Origin: Miltoncostaea sp963703045
Lineage (GTDB): Bacteria; Actinomycetota; Thermoleophilia; Miltoncostaeales; Miltoncostaeaceae
Direction of reading: 5' to 3'
DNA: 64,000 bases
NCBI GenBank assembly: GCA_963703045.1
Contig: OY969782.1
Location: 2,666,001 to 2,730,000 of the forward strand
Shown: in pieces, positions 1 to 8,059 of the stretch
Layout: each line of letters begins with the position of its first letter
Position numbering within the stretch: position 1 is the first letter of the stretch
Notes under the pieces: model-generated
The model's input: only the letters and a program-made list of their open reading frames with translations
Told to the model about the DNA's origin: nothing
Databases searched by the model: none
Translations under genes and position numbers: made by a program

Positions 1-99
1 ATTGGGGGCCCCGGTCCCCCGTCGTGGCAGCGCCGCCACCACTCGTCTTCTTATCCGGCGGCGTGTCCCCCGTACTTCTCACAAGGAGCAAACGCCTCA

Positions 100-822
100 A
101 TGAGCGCACGCGCTAAGGCGATCGCGCCCCTGGCGATCGTCATCGGGGTTCTGTCCTTCCTCTGGACCGAGCTCTCGCTCAACTTCACGTTCAACTGGGT
201 GACCGCGGGCGACGGCGACTTCGTCGGCTTCGGTGTTCCCCAGAACTTCCACCTGATCCTCCCGATCGCGTTCATCTCGTGGGGTCTGTTCTTCGCCGCC
301 GGTGGCGACAACGCCGCCTTCGGCAAGATCTTCCTCGCCTGCGTCTTCGGTTCGGTGGCGGCCCTCATCACGATGCCGCTGTCCTTCAAGACCGCCGACT
401 CGAACATCTCCGAGTTCATCGCGGGCACCAACACTGATGGCCCGGAGTTCTGGGGCATCGCCCTCTGGGTGGGCGTCTTCGCCTTCATCCTCGTCATGAT
501 CCTGGTGGCGGGCGACTGGTACTACGTCGCCGGCACCTTCCCGGCGTTCGCGTCGGTGTTCGTGTGGTGGATCGCGACCGGCCTCGACGGCTACGTCCCG
601 GAGCCCGTCTCCGGTTCGGCCCTGTCGGGCGACGAGTTCCTCGCCGCTGCGGCGGGTACGGGCGGTACCGGCGCTGCCGGTGGCCTGCTCAGCACCCCGT
701 GGCCGTGGGTCTGGTTCAGCGTCTTCATCACGCTCGTCTGCGGCGTCATCCTCGGGCTCGTGTCCGCCAAGATCACGGCGGCCGTCACCCCGAAGCCGAA
801 GGCGACCACCGCCGAGGCCTAG
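100..822 (+). CDS. DUF1097-like multispanning membrane protein
   Basis: A 240-residue integral membrane protein with about five or six hydrophobic segments, including residues 9-25 and the W-G-L-F-F-A-A-G-G stretch near residue 65, which resembles the core of DUF1097 (YcdZ-like) proteins. The function of that family is unknown to me. The start is chosen for the AAGGAGC ribosome site 10 bases before the ATG. The last 20 residues are a Lys/Pro/Thr/Ala-rich hydrophilic tail. It is longer than the usual ~160-residue DUF1097 members because of a Gly/Ala-rich loop near residues 180-200 before the last helix. It appears monocistronic and is followed 26 bases later by a strong hairpin terminator. The family assignment is by eye only. 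Confidence 0.7.
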   Translation: MSARAKAIAPLAIVIGVLSFLWTELSLNFTFNWVTAGDGDFVGFGVPQNFHLILPIAFISWGLFFAAGGDNAAFGKIFLACVFGSVAALITMPLSFKTADSNISEFIAGTNTDGPEFWGIALWVGVFAFILVMILVAGDWYYVAGTFPAFASVFVWWIATGLDGYVPEPVSGSALSGDEFLAAAAGTGGTGAAGGLLSTPWPWVWFSVFITLVCGVILGLVSAKITAAVTPKPKATTAEA

Positions 823-848
823 GCCTCAGCACGCACGTCTCGTCACGC

Positions 849-874
849 GACGGGGGGCCTCCGGGCCCCCCGTC
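849..874 (+). terminator. Hairpin terminator after the DUF1097-like gene
   Basis: Perfect 11-bp stem (GACGGGGGGCC / GGCCCCCCGTC) with a TCCG loop, 26 bases after the stop codon. The U-tract is poor (CGTCGTTA), as is common in very G+C-rich genomes. Confidence 0.75.
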
Positions 875-958
875 GTCGTTAACGGCGGGGCAGGCGGCGG
901 CTCATCTCGCCCGTGGGTCCGGACGTACCGTCGCTGCGCTCGCCCGGACCGGCCCAAG

Positions 959-1391
959 GCCAAGTGGACCTCGGGCTGAGGACCAAGTGGACCTCGCCGT
1001 CCACGGCCAAGTGGACCTCGGCCGTGGGGACCAGGTGAACCTCGGGCTGAGGACCAAGTGGACCTCGCCGTCCACGACCAAGCGGACCTCGGGCCGGGGA
1101 CCAAGTGGACCTCGCCGCCAGGACCAAGTGGACCTCGGCTGGGGACCAAGTGGACCTCGCGGCTAAGGACCAAGTGGACCTCGCCGTCCACGACCAAGCG
1201 GACCTCGGGCCGGGACCAAGTGGACCTCGCGCTGAGGACCAAGTGGACCTCGGGCACAGGACCAAGTGGAACCTCGGGCACAGGACCAAGTGGACCTCGG
1301 GCCAGGGACCAAGTGGACCTCGCGGTCACGGCCAAGTGGACCTCGGGCCAAGGACCAAGTGGACCTCGCGGCCACGGCCAAGTGGACCTCG
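959..1391 (+). repeat. Iteron-like array 1: 19 units of GACCAAGTGGACCTCG
   Basis: Nineteen copies of a 14-16-base unit, consensus GACCAAGTGGACCTCG, spaced at 22-24 bases by 6-9-base linkers drawn from a small set (GGCTGAG, CCGTCCACG, GGCCGGG, GGCACAG). Most copies are exact. Variants have CAAGCGG, CAGGTGAAC or GGAACC. The period is not a multiple of three and all six frames stay open only because stops are absent, so it is not coding. It fills the space between two convergent genes (the membrane protein and the nuclease). The same unit recurs inverted at 32.1-32.7 kb and I find it nowhere else in the window. Function is unknown; a protein-binding array is one possibility. Confidence 0.9.
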
Positions 1392-1434
1392 CCACCCACG
1401 ACCAGACGAACGCCCCCCGGGGGAACCGGCGACC

Positions 1435-1941
1435 TCAGCTCCGGCAGGCTCCCCAGAGCCCGAGACCGGCATCCCGGGCGGCACGCTCGGCGGCGCGGAG
1501 CCGGGGGAGGAGGCGTGCCCGGCCGTCGCCGCGGAACACCTCCGCGAAGCCGCCGGCGATCAGCATCTCGTTGACGGTGACACCTTCGCCCTCCCGCGCC
1601 ACCTCGGCGAGGATCCTGTCGAAGCGGTCGCGGCGTCCCTGCGTCGCGTCGGCCACCAGGAGGATGCGGGCGCCGTCGGGCAGCAGTCGCCGGGCCTCGG
1701 CGGCGGCCTGCGGGCCGAAGCACTCCACCGGGCGGTCGGGGGTCACGCTCTCGGGCGCGTCCACGCCCAGCAACCGCACGCGGTCGTCGGCGCCGTCGAT
1801 GCGCGCGATCAGCGTGTCGCCGTCCACGACCCGCACGACACGAGCGCCCGTCTCGGCGGGCTCGGGCGCGTCCGCCTCCGAGCCGCAGCCGGCGAGGGCC
1901 ACGACCGCCAGGACGCAGGTCGCGAGGAGGCGTCGGTCCAC
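1435..1941 (-). CDS. Thermonuclease (SNase)-family lipoprotein
   Basis: A 168-residue exported protein. Residues 1-18 form a lipoprotein signal ending in the lipobox L-A-G-C, so it should be anchored outside the membrane. The rest is a staphylococcal-nuclease (OB-fold) domain: V-V-D-G-D-T near residue 37, R-L-L-G-V-D-A-P-E near residue 52 with the acidic metal ligands, and a later R-x-x-R-F-D-R-x-L-A-E-V motif carrying the catalytic arginine region. It is predicted to hydrolyse DNA and RNA with calcium. The GTG start at 1941 is chosen because a CAGGAG site precedes it and it gives a complete signal peptide; longer upstream reading is non-coding. It is divergent from gap with only 78 bases between them. 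Confidence 0.87.
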   Translation of the reverse strand: MDRRLLATCVLAVVALAGCGSEADAPEPAETGARVVRVVDGDTLIARIDGADDRVRLLGVDAPESVTPDRPVECFGPQAAAEARRLLPDGARILLVADATQGRRDRFDRILAEVAREGEGVTVNEMLIAGGFAEVFRGDGRARLLPRLRAAERAARDAGLGLWGACRS

Positions 1942-1980
1942 GGTCGGGGCTCCTGTTCCGAGCACGGCGGGGGGGACTGG

Positions 1981-2010
1981 TAGATTGGCGACCCTTTTCG
2001 ACTGGGAGGA
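1981..2010 (+). promoter_or_regulatory. Likely -10 element and ribosome site for gap
   Basis: TAGATT at 1981-1986 is a plausible -10 box and GGGAGGA at about 2004-2010 is a good ribosome site for the ATG at 2020. No clear -35 is visible. The region also carries the start of the divergent nuclease gene. Confidence 0.5.
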
Positions 2011-2019
2011 TCGCGCCGT

Positions 2020-3021
2020 ATGAGCGTACGCGTGGGCATCAACGGGTTCGGCCGCATCGGGCGCAACGTCTTCCGCGCCGCCGCCCTGGGAGAGTCCGAG
2101 GTCGAGATCGTCGCGGTCAACGACATCACCGACACGGCGACGCTCGCCCATCTGCTCGACTACGACTCGGTCTTCGGGCGCTATCCCGGCCACGTGCACG
2201 CCCACGACGACCACATCCACGTGGATGAGGCCGAGGTGCGCGTCTTCGCCGAGCGCGACCCCGCCAAGATCCCGTGGGGCGACGTCGGCGTCGACGTCGT
2301 GATCGAGAGCACCGGCTTCTTCACCGATCGCGACAAGGCCGCCCTGCACCTGCGCGACGGCGTCAGGAAGGTGATCATCTCGGCGCCCGCCAAGGGCCCC
2401 GACATCACCATCGTGCTCGGCGTCAACGACGACGACTACGACCTCGAGAAGCACCACGTCATCTCGAACGCGTCGTGCACGACGAACTGCCTCGCGCCGC
2501 TCGTCAAGGTGCTGATGGACGAGTTCGGGCTCGAGCGCGGGGTCATGACCACCTGCCACTCGTACACCGGGGACCAGCGCATCCTCGACGCGCCGCACTC
2601 CGACCTGCGCCGCGCCCGCTCCGCCGCCCTCTCGATCATCCCCACGTCCACCGGCGCCGCCCGCGCCATCGGCGAGGTGATCCCCGCCATGAAGGGCAAG
2701 CTCGACGGCATCGCGCTGCGCGTCCCGACGCCGAACGGCTCGGTCGTGGACCTCGTGGCCGAGGTCGGCCGCGAGACCACCAAGGAGGAGGTCAACGCCG
2801 CCTTCGCCGCCGCCGCCCAGTCGGGTCCGCTCGAGGACATCCTCGGCTACACCGAGGACCCCATCGTCTCGCGCGACGTGGTCGGCGATCCCCGGTCGTC
2901 GCTCTTCGACGCGAGCCTGACGATGGTCAACGGCACGACCGTGAAGCTCATCTCCTGGTACGACAACGAGTGGGCCTACTCGTGCCGGGTCGTCGACCTG
3001 GCCGAGCGCGTCCTCGGCTAG
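2020..3021 (+). CDS. gap: Glyceraldehyde-3-phosphate dehydrogenase
   Basis: A 333-residue cytosolic enzyme that oxidises and phosphorylates glyceraldehyde 3-phosphate to 1,3-bisphosphoglycerate with NAD. The N-terminal Rossmann motif N-G-F-G-R-I-G-R is at residues 8-15. The catalytic cysteine lies in S-N-A-S-C-T-T-N-C near residue 152, and the C-terminal W-Y-D-N-E-W motif is intact. Length is normal for the family. It is the first gene of the glycolytic operon, with pgk starting 10 bases downstream. It has its own leader with a -10 element and a ribosome site, unlike the coupled genes behind it. Confidence 0.98.
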   Translation: MSVRVGINGFGRIGRNVFRAAALGESEVEIVAVNDITDTATLAHLLDYDSVFGRYPGHVHAHDDHIHVDEAEVRVFAERDPAKIPWGDVGVDVVIESTGFFTDRDKAALHLRDGVRKVIISAPAKGPDITIVLGVNDDDYDLEKHHVISNASCTTNCLAPLVKVLMDEFGLERGVMTTCHSYTGDQRILDAPHSDLRRARSAALSIIPTSTGAARAIGEVIPAMKGKLDGIALRVPTPNGSVVDLVAEVGRETTKEEVNAAFAAAAQSGPLEDILGYTEDPIVSRDVVGDPRSSLFDASLTMVNGTTVKLISWYDNEWAYSCRVVDLAERVLG

Positions 3022-3031
3022 CGGCGAGCCC

Positions 3032-4228
3032 GTGACGCGACCGCTCGACATCGACGACCCGGGGGTCGACTGGTCCGGTGCCCGCGTGCTGGTGCGGGCC
3101 GACCTCAACGCCCCCCTCGAAGACGGTCGCGTCACCGACGACGCCCGCATCGCCGCCTCGGTGCCGACGCTCGAGCGACTGCTCGCCGCCGGCGCCGGGG
3201 TCGCGGTGTGCTCGCACCTGGGCCGCCCCAAGGGCGAGCGGGTGGACGACCTCTCGCTGCGCCCGTGCGCCGATCGCCTCGGCCAGCTCATGAACCGCCG
3301 GGTGGAGCTGCTGAGCGACTGCGTCGGCGACGAGGTCGAGGCGCGCGTCGCCGCGCTGGCGCCGGGCGACCTGGTCATGCTCGAGAACCTGCGGTTCCAC
3401 CCGGAGGAGGAGGCCAACGATCCGGCATTCGCCGAGCGTCTGGCGACCGGGTTCACCCACTACGTCAACGATGCGTTCGGCGCCGCCCACCGGGCCCACG
3501 CCTCGACGGAGGGCGTCGCCCGCCGCCTGCCGGCGCGGGCCGGCCTGCTGCTCTCGCGCGAGGTCGAGGTGCTCGAGGGGCTGCTCTCCTCGCCCCGGCA
3601 TCCCTTCGTCGCGGTGCTGGGCGGCTCGAAGGTCAGCGACAAGCTGCCCCTCATCGAGAGCCTGCTCGAGCGCTGTGACCGCGTGCTCGTGGGCGGGGCG
3701 ATGTGCTTCACGTTCCTCGCCGCCCAGGGCGAGCGGGTCGGCGCCTCGCTGCACGAGGGGCCCGAGGGGCAGGCCCAGGCGCGCGAGCTGATGGAGACCG
3801 CGGTGCGGCTCAACTGCGCGCTGCAGCTCCCGGTCGACGTGCTGGTGGCCGACCGCTTCTCGGCCGACGCCGAGCTCGAGGTGGTCCCCACCGACGACAT
3901 CGCCGACGGGTGGATGGGGGTCGACATCGGCCCGCGCACCGCGTCGGCCTACCGCGAGGCGATCGCGGGCGCGAGCACCGTGTTCTGGAACGGCCCCATG
4001 GGGGCGTTCGAGATCGAGCCGTTCGCCGACGGCACCCGCGCCGTGGCCGACGCCATGGCCGCCTCGTCGGGCGCGACCGTCGCGGGCGGCGGCGACTCGG
4101 GCGCGGCGGTCGCCCAGTTCGGCCTCCAGGACAGGTTCACCCACGTCTCGACCGGCGGCGGCGCCGCCCTCGAGATGCTGGAGGGCAAGACACTTCCGGG
4201 CGTCGCGGCGCTTCCGAGCACGTCGTGA
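3032..4228 (+). CDS. pgk: Phosphoglycerate kinase
   Basis: A 398-residue cytosolic enzyme that transfers the acyl phosphate of 1,3-bisphosphoglycerate to ADP. Diagnostic motifs are V-R-A-D-L-N-A-P near residue 21, S-H-L-G-R-P-K-G near residue 61, the V-L-G-G-S-K loop near residue 194 and G-G-G-D-S near residue 351. Length is normal. The GTG start is 10 bases after gap, and the stop overlaps the GTG of tpiA (GTGA), so translation is probably coupled. Confidence 0.98.
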   Translation: MTRPLDIDDPGVDWSGARVLVRADLNAPLEDGRVTDDARIAASVPTLERLLAAGAGVAVCSHLGRPKGERVDDLSLRPCADRLGQLMNRRVELLSDCVGDEVEARVAALAPGDLVMLENLRFHPEEEANDPAFAERLATGFTHYVNDAFGAAHRAHASTEGVARRLPARAGLLLSREVEVLEGLLSSPRHPFVAVLGGSKVSDKLPLIESLLERCDRVLVGGAMCFTFLAAQGERVGASLHEGPEGQAQARELMETAVRLNCALQLPVDVLVADRFSADAELEVVPTDDIADGWMGVDIGPRTASAYREAIAGASTVFWNGPMGAFEIEPFADGTRAVADAMAASSGATVAGGGDSGAAVAQFGLQDRFTHVSTGGGAALEMLEGKTLPGVAALPSTS

Positions 4229-4974
4229 GCGACCGGCGTCCGCTGATCGCGGGCAACTGGAAGATGAACAAGACGGGTGTCGAGGCGCGCGAGACCGTCG
4301 CGCGCCTGCGGGCCCTGCTCGGCGACGGCGAGCTGCCGGCGGACGTCGCCGTCTGCCCGCCGGCGACGGCCCTCGAGGCGACCGCGCGCGCCGCGTCGGG
4401 CAGCGCGATCCGGGTGCTCGCCCAGGCCGTCCACGAGAAGGCCTCGGGCGCCCACACGGGCGAGATCTCCGCGGCGATGATCTCCGCCGCGGGGGCCGAC
4501 GGCACCCTCATCGGCCACTCCGAGCGTCGCGCGGCGGGGGAGACCGACGACCAGGTCGCCGCCAGGGTGCGCGCCGCGCTCGACGCCGGGCTCGACGTGA
4601 TCGTCTGCTGCGGCGAGTCGCTCGATCAGCGGGAGGCCGGCGAGACCGAGGCGTGGCTCACCGGCCAGGTCACGGCCGCGCTGGCGCTCGTGTCCGCCGA
4701 CGAGGTCGGCTCCCTGGCGGTCGCCTACGAGCCGATCTGGGCCATCGGCACCGGCCGCACCGCCACGCCCGAGATCGCCCAGGAGGCCTGTGCGCACGTG
4801 CGCTCGGTGGCCGGCGCGAGGCTCGACGGCGCGGCCCTGCGGGTGCTCTACGGCGGCAGCGTGACTCCCGACACCGCCGCCGAGCTGCTGGCCCGCCCCG
4901 ACATCGACGGCGCCCTCGTGGGCGGGGCGAGCCTCGACGCCGAGGCGTTCGCCGCCATCGTGCGGGCGGCCTGA
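4225..4974 (+). CDS. tpiA: Triose-phosphate isomerase
   Basis: A 249-residue TIM-barrel enzyme interconverting dihydroxyacetone phosphate and glyceraldehyde 3-phosphate. It has the substrate lysine in A-G-N-W-K-M-N near residue 12, the catalytic histidine in I-G-H-S-E-R-R, the catalytic glutamate in Y-E-P-I-W-A-I-G-T-G, and the phosphate-binding Y-G-G-S-V loop. The GTG start overlaps the pgk stop by four bases, and the protein then begins directly with the canonical N terminus. gpmI follows seven bases after the stop. Confidence 0.98.
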   Translation: MSDRRPLIAGNWKMNKTGVEARETVARLRALLGDGELPADVAVCPPATALEATARAASGSAIRVLAQAVHEKASGAHTGEISAAMISAAGADGTLIGHSERRAAGETDDQVAARVRAALDAGLDVIVCCGESLDQREAGETEAWLTGQVTAALALVSADEVGSLAVAYEPIWAIGTGRTATPEIAQEACAHVRSVAGARLDGAALRVLYGGSVTPDTAAELLARPDIDGALVGGASLDAEAFAAIVRAA

Positions 4975-4981
4975 CCGCGTC

Positions 4982-6490
4982 GTGAGCGGCGCGCCGGCGG
5001 GCCCGCTCGTGCTGGTCGTGATCGACGGCTTCGGCATCGGTCCGGCCGGACCTGGCAACGCGGTCAGCCTTGCGCGCACCCCGACGCTCGGCGCGCTCGC
5101 GGCGGAGGGATCGGCCACCACGATCGCGGCCTCGGGCCTGCCGGTGGGGCTGCCCGCCGGCCAGCAGGGCAACAGCGAGGTCGGGCATCTGAACATCGGC
5201 GCGGGGCGCCGCGTGCCCCAGATGCTCGTGCGCATCGACGAGGCGATCGCCGACGGCTCCATCGCCCGCGCGCCGGCCCTTCGCGCGGCAATCGAGCGCG
5301 GGCGATCGAGCGTGCTGCACCTGGTCGGTCTGGTGGGGGGCGGCGGCGTCCACGCCAGCCAGAGACACATGCTGGCCCTCATCGCGATCGCGCGCGAGAG
5401 CGGCGTCGAGCAGGTGGTGGTGCACGCCCTCACCGACGGCCGCGACACGCGCCCCGACTCGGGTCTGGCGGCGGTCGAGGAGATCGCGGCGAGCGGCGCC
5501 CGGGTCGGCACCGTGTGCGGGCGCTACTGGGCGATGGACCGCGACCGGCGGTGGGATCGCACCCGCCGCGCCTATGACGCCATGGTGCACGGAGTCGGGA
5601 TCGCGCGCTCCGGCGCCGCCGAGGCGGTGCGCGAGTCGTACGCCCTCGGGACGACCGACGAGTTCCTCGAACCGGCCGTGATCGGCCCGTCCCACGAGGC
5701 GCGGGTCCGGTCGGAGGACGCACTCGTCTACGTCAACTTCCGTCCCGACCGCGCCCGTCAGCTCACGCTCGCGTTCAGCGACCCCGGCTTCGACGGCTTC
5801 GACCGCGGCCCCCGGCCGCCGATGCCGCGGATGGCGACGATGACCCGGTACAAGGCCGATTTCACGCCCGACGTCCTCTTCGAGTCGGAGGACGTGCGGC
5901 AGGGCCTCTCCGAGACGGTCTCGGGCGCGGGCCGCCGCCAGCTCCACGTCGCCGAGACCGAGAAGTACGCGCACGTGACGTTCTTCTTCAACGGCGGGCG
6001 CGAGGAGCCGTTCGAGGGCGAGCGCCGGGTGCTCGTGCCCTCTCCGCAGCACGTCGCGACCTACGACCAGGCCCCCGAGATGAGCGCGACCGGGGTGCGC
6101 GACGCGGTGGTGCAGGCCCTGGCCGAGGACGCCGACCAGCTCATCGTCGTGAACTTCGCCAACGCCGACATGGTGGGGCACACCGGGGTCGTGCCCGCCG
6201 CGGTCCGCGCGATCGAGACGGTCGACGGGTGCATGGCCGACGTCCGGGCGGCCGTCGCCGCGGCGGGCGGGCTGCTGTGCGTCACCGCCGACCACGGCAA
6301 CAGCGAGAACATGATCGAGCCGGACGGCAGCCCCAACACGGCGCACACCAGCAACCCGGTGCCGCTCTGGATCGACCGGCCGGGCCTCGTGCTGCGCGAG
6401 GGCGGCGCCCTCGGCGACATCGCGCCGACCCTCTGCGGCCTCATGGGCTGGGACCCGGGCCCGTCGATGACGGGCCGCCCGCTGGTCTAG
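4982..6490 (+). CDS. gpmI: 2,3-bisphosphoglycerate-independent phosphoglycerate mutase
   Basis: A 502-residue metalloenzyme of the alkaline-phosphatase superfamily that converts 3- to 2-phosphoglycerate. The metal-binding I-D-G-F-G-I-G is at residues 13-19, the phosphoserine region G-N-S-E-V-G-H-L-N near residue 62, V-V-N-F-A-N-A-D-M-V-G-H-T near residue 390 and T-A-D-H-G-N near residue 434. Length matches the family. It is the last gene of the gap-pgk-tpiA-gpmI operon, seven bases after tpiA. Its stop overlaps by four bases the stop of the convergent small lipoprotein gene, so there is no room for a separate terminator. Confidence 0.97.
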   Translation: MSGAPAGPLVLVVIDGFGIGPAGPGNAVSLARTPTLGALAAEGSATTIAASGLPVGLPAGQQGNSEVGHLNIGAGRRVPQMLVRIDEAIADGSIARAPALRAAIERGRSSVLHLVGLVGGGGVHASQRHMLALIAIARESGVEQVVVHALTDGRDTRPDSGLAAVEEIAASGARVGTVCGRYWAMDRDRRWDRTRRAYDAMVHGVGIARSGAAEAVRESYALGTTDEFLEPAVIGPSHEARVRSEDALVYVNFRPDRARQLTLAFSDPGFDGFDRGPRPPMPRMATMTRYKADFTPDVLFESEDVRQGLSETVSGAGRRQLHVAETEKYAHVTFFFNGGREEPFEGERRVLVPSPQHVATYDQAPEMSATGVRDAVVQALAEDADQLIVVNFANADMVGHTGVVPAAVRAIETVDGCMADVRAAVAAAGGLLCVTADHGNSENMIEPDGSPNTAHTSNPVPLWIDRPGLVLREGGALGDIAPTLCGLMGWDPGPSMTGRPLV

Positions 6491-6894
6491 TAGCCGGTCG
6501 CCGGCGGCACGCCGTCGAGGCGGTCGCGCAGGCGCTCGAGTTCGCGCTCGGCCCGGCGCCGCAGCCGGGCGGCCTCGTCGTCGAGGCCCCGGCGCTCGGC
6601 CTCGCGGATCGCCGCGTCGGCACCCCGCCTCGCCCGATCGATCGCCCGCTCGGCGGCCCGGCGGGCCTCCGGCACGGGCACACCGTCGTCGTCGGCGGCC
6701 GCGAGCGCATCCTCGACGTGCTCGCGGGCGCGGGCGACATCGTCGTCGTACCGTCCGCGCGCCTCGTCGATCACCGCCCGGGCATCGGATCCCACGCGCT
6801 GCACCACGTCGTCGGCTCCGCCGCCGCACCCCGCCACGCCGACGGCGATGCACGCGACGACGACGGTGAGCGTGACGGCGAGACGGGACCGCAT
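6487..6894 (-). CDS. Small helical lipoprotein, unknown function
   Basis: A 135-residue protein I do not recognise. Residues 1-23 are a lipoprotein signal with lipobox V-A-G-C. The mature part is very rich in Ala, Arg, Asp and Glu with a heptad-like pattern, so it is probably an extended helix or coiled coil anchored to the outer face of the membrane. It is convergent with gpmI, the two stop codons overlapping. Upstream, 68 bases separate it from the radical SAM gene, which is on the same strand, so the two could share a transcript. Confidence 0.75.
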   Translation of the reverse strand: MRSRLAVTLTVVVACIAVGVAGCGGGADDVVQRVGSDARAVIDEARGRYDDDVARAREHVEDALAAADDDGVPVPEARRAAERAIDRARRGADAAIREAERRGLDDEAARLRRRAERELERLRDRLDGVPPATGY

Positions 6895-6962
6895 GGAGCC
6901 CAGGGTACCGCCGGCGCGGGGCCGGCCGCGCCCCCACGGCGAGACGCGCGCGGGCCGGCGCC

Positions 6963-8009
6963 TCAGACCAGGCGCAGCTGGCGGTCGGCCGGATCGGCCG
7001 CCGCGGCCGCCGGGGGCCTGCGGCCGAAGGGGGTCGGCCCGGCCGGCGCCGGCCCGCCGTGCGCGCGGATCATCGCGCGCACCCGCGCGGCGAGGGCCTC
7101 ACGCTCGGCCGCGGGCGCGTACGCGCGGCGGTAGCGCCGCTCGGCGGCCGCGACCAGCTGCGGCCGGTGCGTCCGCAGCCAGTCGAGGTAGTGGTCGCGC
7201 ACGCCGGGCCGCAGGTGCAGCATCACCGGGCTGATCCAGGTCGCCCCGGCCGCGCAGATCGCGGCCACGACCTCCTCGAGCTGGTCGTCGCCGTCGGAGA
7301 GGCCCGGGATGATCGGCGCGATGAACGCGCCGCACGGCACGCCGGCCGCGCGCAGGCGCGCCAGCGTCGCGACCCGCCGCCGCGGGTTGGGCGTGTGCGG
7401 CTCGGTGGCGCGCCACACGTCCTCGTCGAGAGTCCCGATCGAGAGCCCGGTCTCGACGCGGGCGCGGGTCGCGGCGTGGGCGAGCAGGTCGAGGTCGCGC
7501 TCGATGAGCGTCGACTTGGTCAGGACCGAGAAGGGGTTGCCCGCCTCCGCCAGGGCCTCGATCACCCCGCGCGTCAGCCGGTAGCGCCCCTCCACCGGCT
7601 GGTAGGGGTCGGTGTTGGTGCCCATCGCGATCGTGTCGCCGCCCCACCGGGCGGTGCGCATCTCGGCGCGCAGGCACTCGACGGCGTTGACCTTGACCAC
7701 GATGCGTCGGTCGAAGTCGTCGCCGATGCCGAGGCCGAGGTACTCGTGCGTGGGCCGGGCGAAGCAGTACACGCAGCCGTGGCTGCAGCCGCGGTAGGGG
7801 TTGATCGTCCACCGGAACGGCATGCCGGAGGTCTCCGGTACCCGGTTGACGATCGTCCGGGCCCGCACGTGCAGCAGCTCGAGGCCGGCCAGCTCGCCGC
7901 GCCCCTCGTGGCTCTCGGCGCTCTCGAGCAGGGCGGGCCGCCGCGGGTCCTCGCCGGCGATCTCCCAGCGCAGGTTTCGCGGTCCGTCGGTGGGGGCGGG
8001 ACGACCCAT
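6963..8009 (-). CDS. Rv2578c-family radical SAM protein (SplB-like), SOS-box preceded
   Basis: A 348-residue radical S-adenosylmethionine protein. The 4Fe-4S motif is C-S-H-G-C-V-Y-C near residue 76, preceded by N-P-Y-R-G, the signature of the Rv2578c/SplB-like group. The group is related to spore photoproduct lyase but its substrate is not known to me. M-G-T-N-T-D-P-Y-Q-P near residue 135 and the following barrel are complete. The ATG at 8009 lies 12 bases from a perfect LexA-type palindrome at 8021-8038, so DNA damage probably induces it. As I recall, the mycobacterial homologue is also in the LexA regulon, which fits a DNA-repair role. Confidence 0.92.
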   Translation of the reverse strand: MGRPAPTDGPRNLRWEIAGEDPRRPALLESAESHEGRGELAGLELLHVRARTIVNRVPETSGMPFRWTINPYRGCSHGCVYCFARPTHEYLGLGIGDDFDRRIVVKVNAVECLRAEMRTARWGGDTIAMGTNTDPYQPVEGRYRLTRGVIEALAEAGNPFSVLTKSTLIERDLDLLAHAATRARVETGLSIGTLDEDVWRATEPHTPNPRRRVATLARLRAAGVPCGAFIAPIIPGLSDGDDQLEEVVAAICAAGATWISPVMLHLRPGVRDHYLDWLRTHRPQLVAAAERRYRRAYAPAAEREALAARVRAMIRAHGGPAPAGPTPFGRRPPAAAAADPADRQLRLV

Positions 8010-8020
8010 GCGCCCAGCCT

Positions 8021-8038
8021 ACCGAACACATGTTCGGT
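8021..8038. promoter_or_regulatory. SOS (LexA) box
   Basis: ACCGAACACATGTTCGGT is a perfect 7-bp inverted repeat around ACAT and fits the Gram-positive LexA consensus CGAAC-N4-GTTCG, including the purine/pyrimidine preferences in the centre. It lies 12 bases upstream of the radical SAM start codon on the minus strand, where repressor would block transcription. Confidence 0.88.
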
Positions 8039-8059
8039 GTCATACCCACCCCGGGTGGA

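Noticed and set aside
959..1391. Array 1 as a CRISPR
   Set aside because: Linkers are only 6-9 bases and drawn from a few recurring sequences; no cas genes are near and the repeat is not of CRISPR length.
826..2023. Long open frames across array 1 on both strands (Lys-Trp-Thr-Ser-type repeats)
   Set aside because: The repeat period is not a multiple of three, so each copy falls in a different frame; openness is due to high G+C and the lack of stop triplets in the unit.
1971..3456. Upstream extension of the nuclease lipoprotein frame across gap
   Set aside because: The frame is open antisense to gap only because of G+C content; the GTG at 1941 gives a proper signal peptide and ribosome site.
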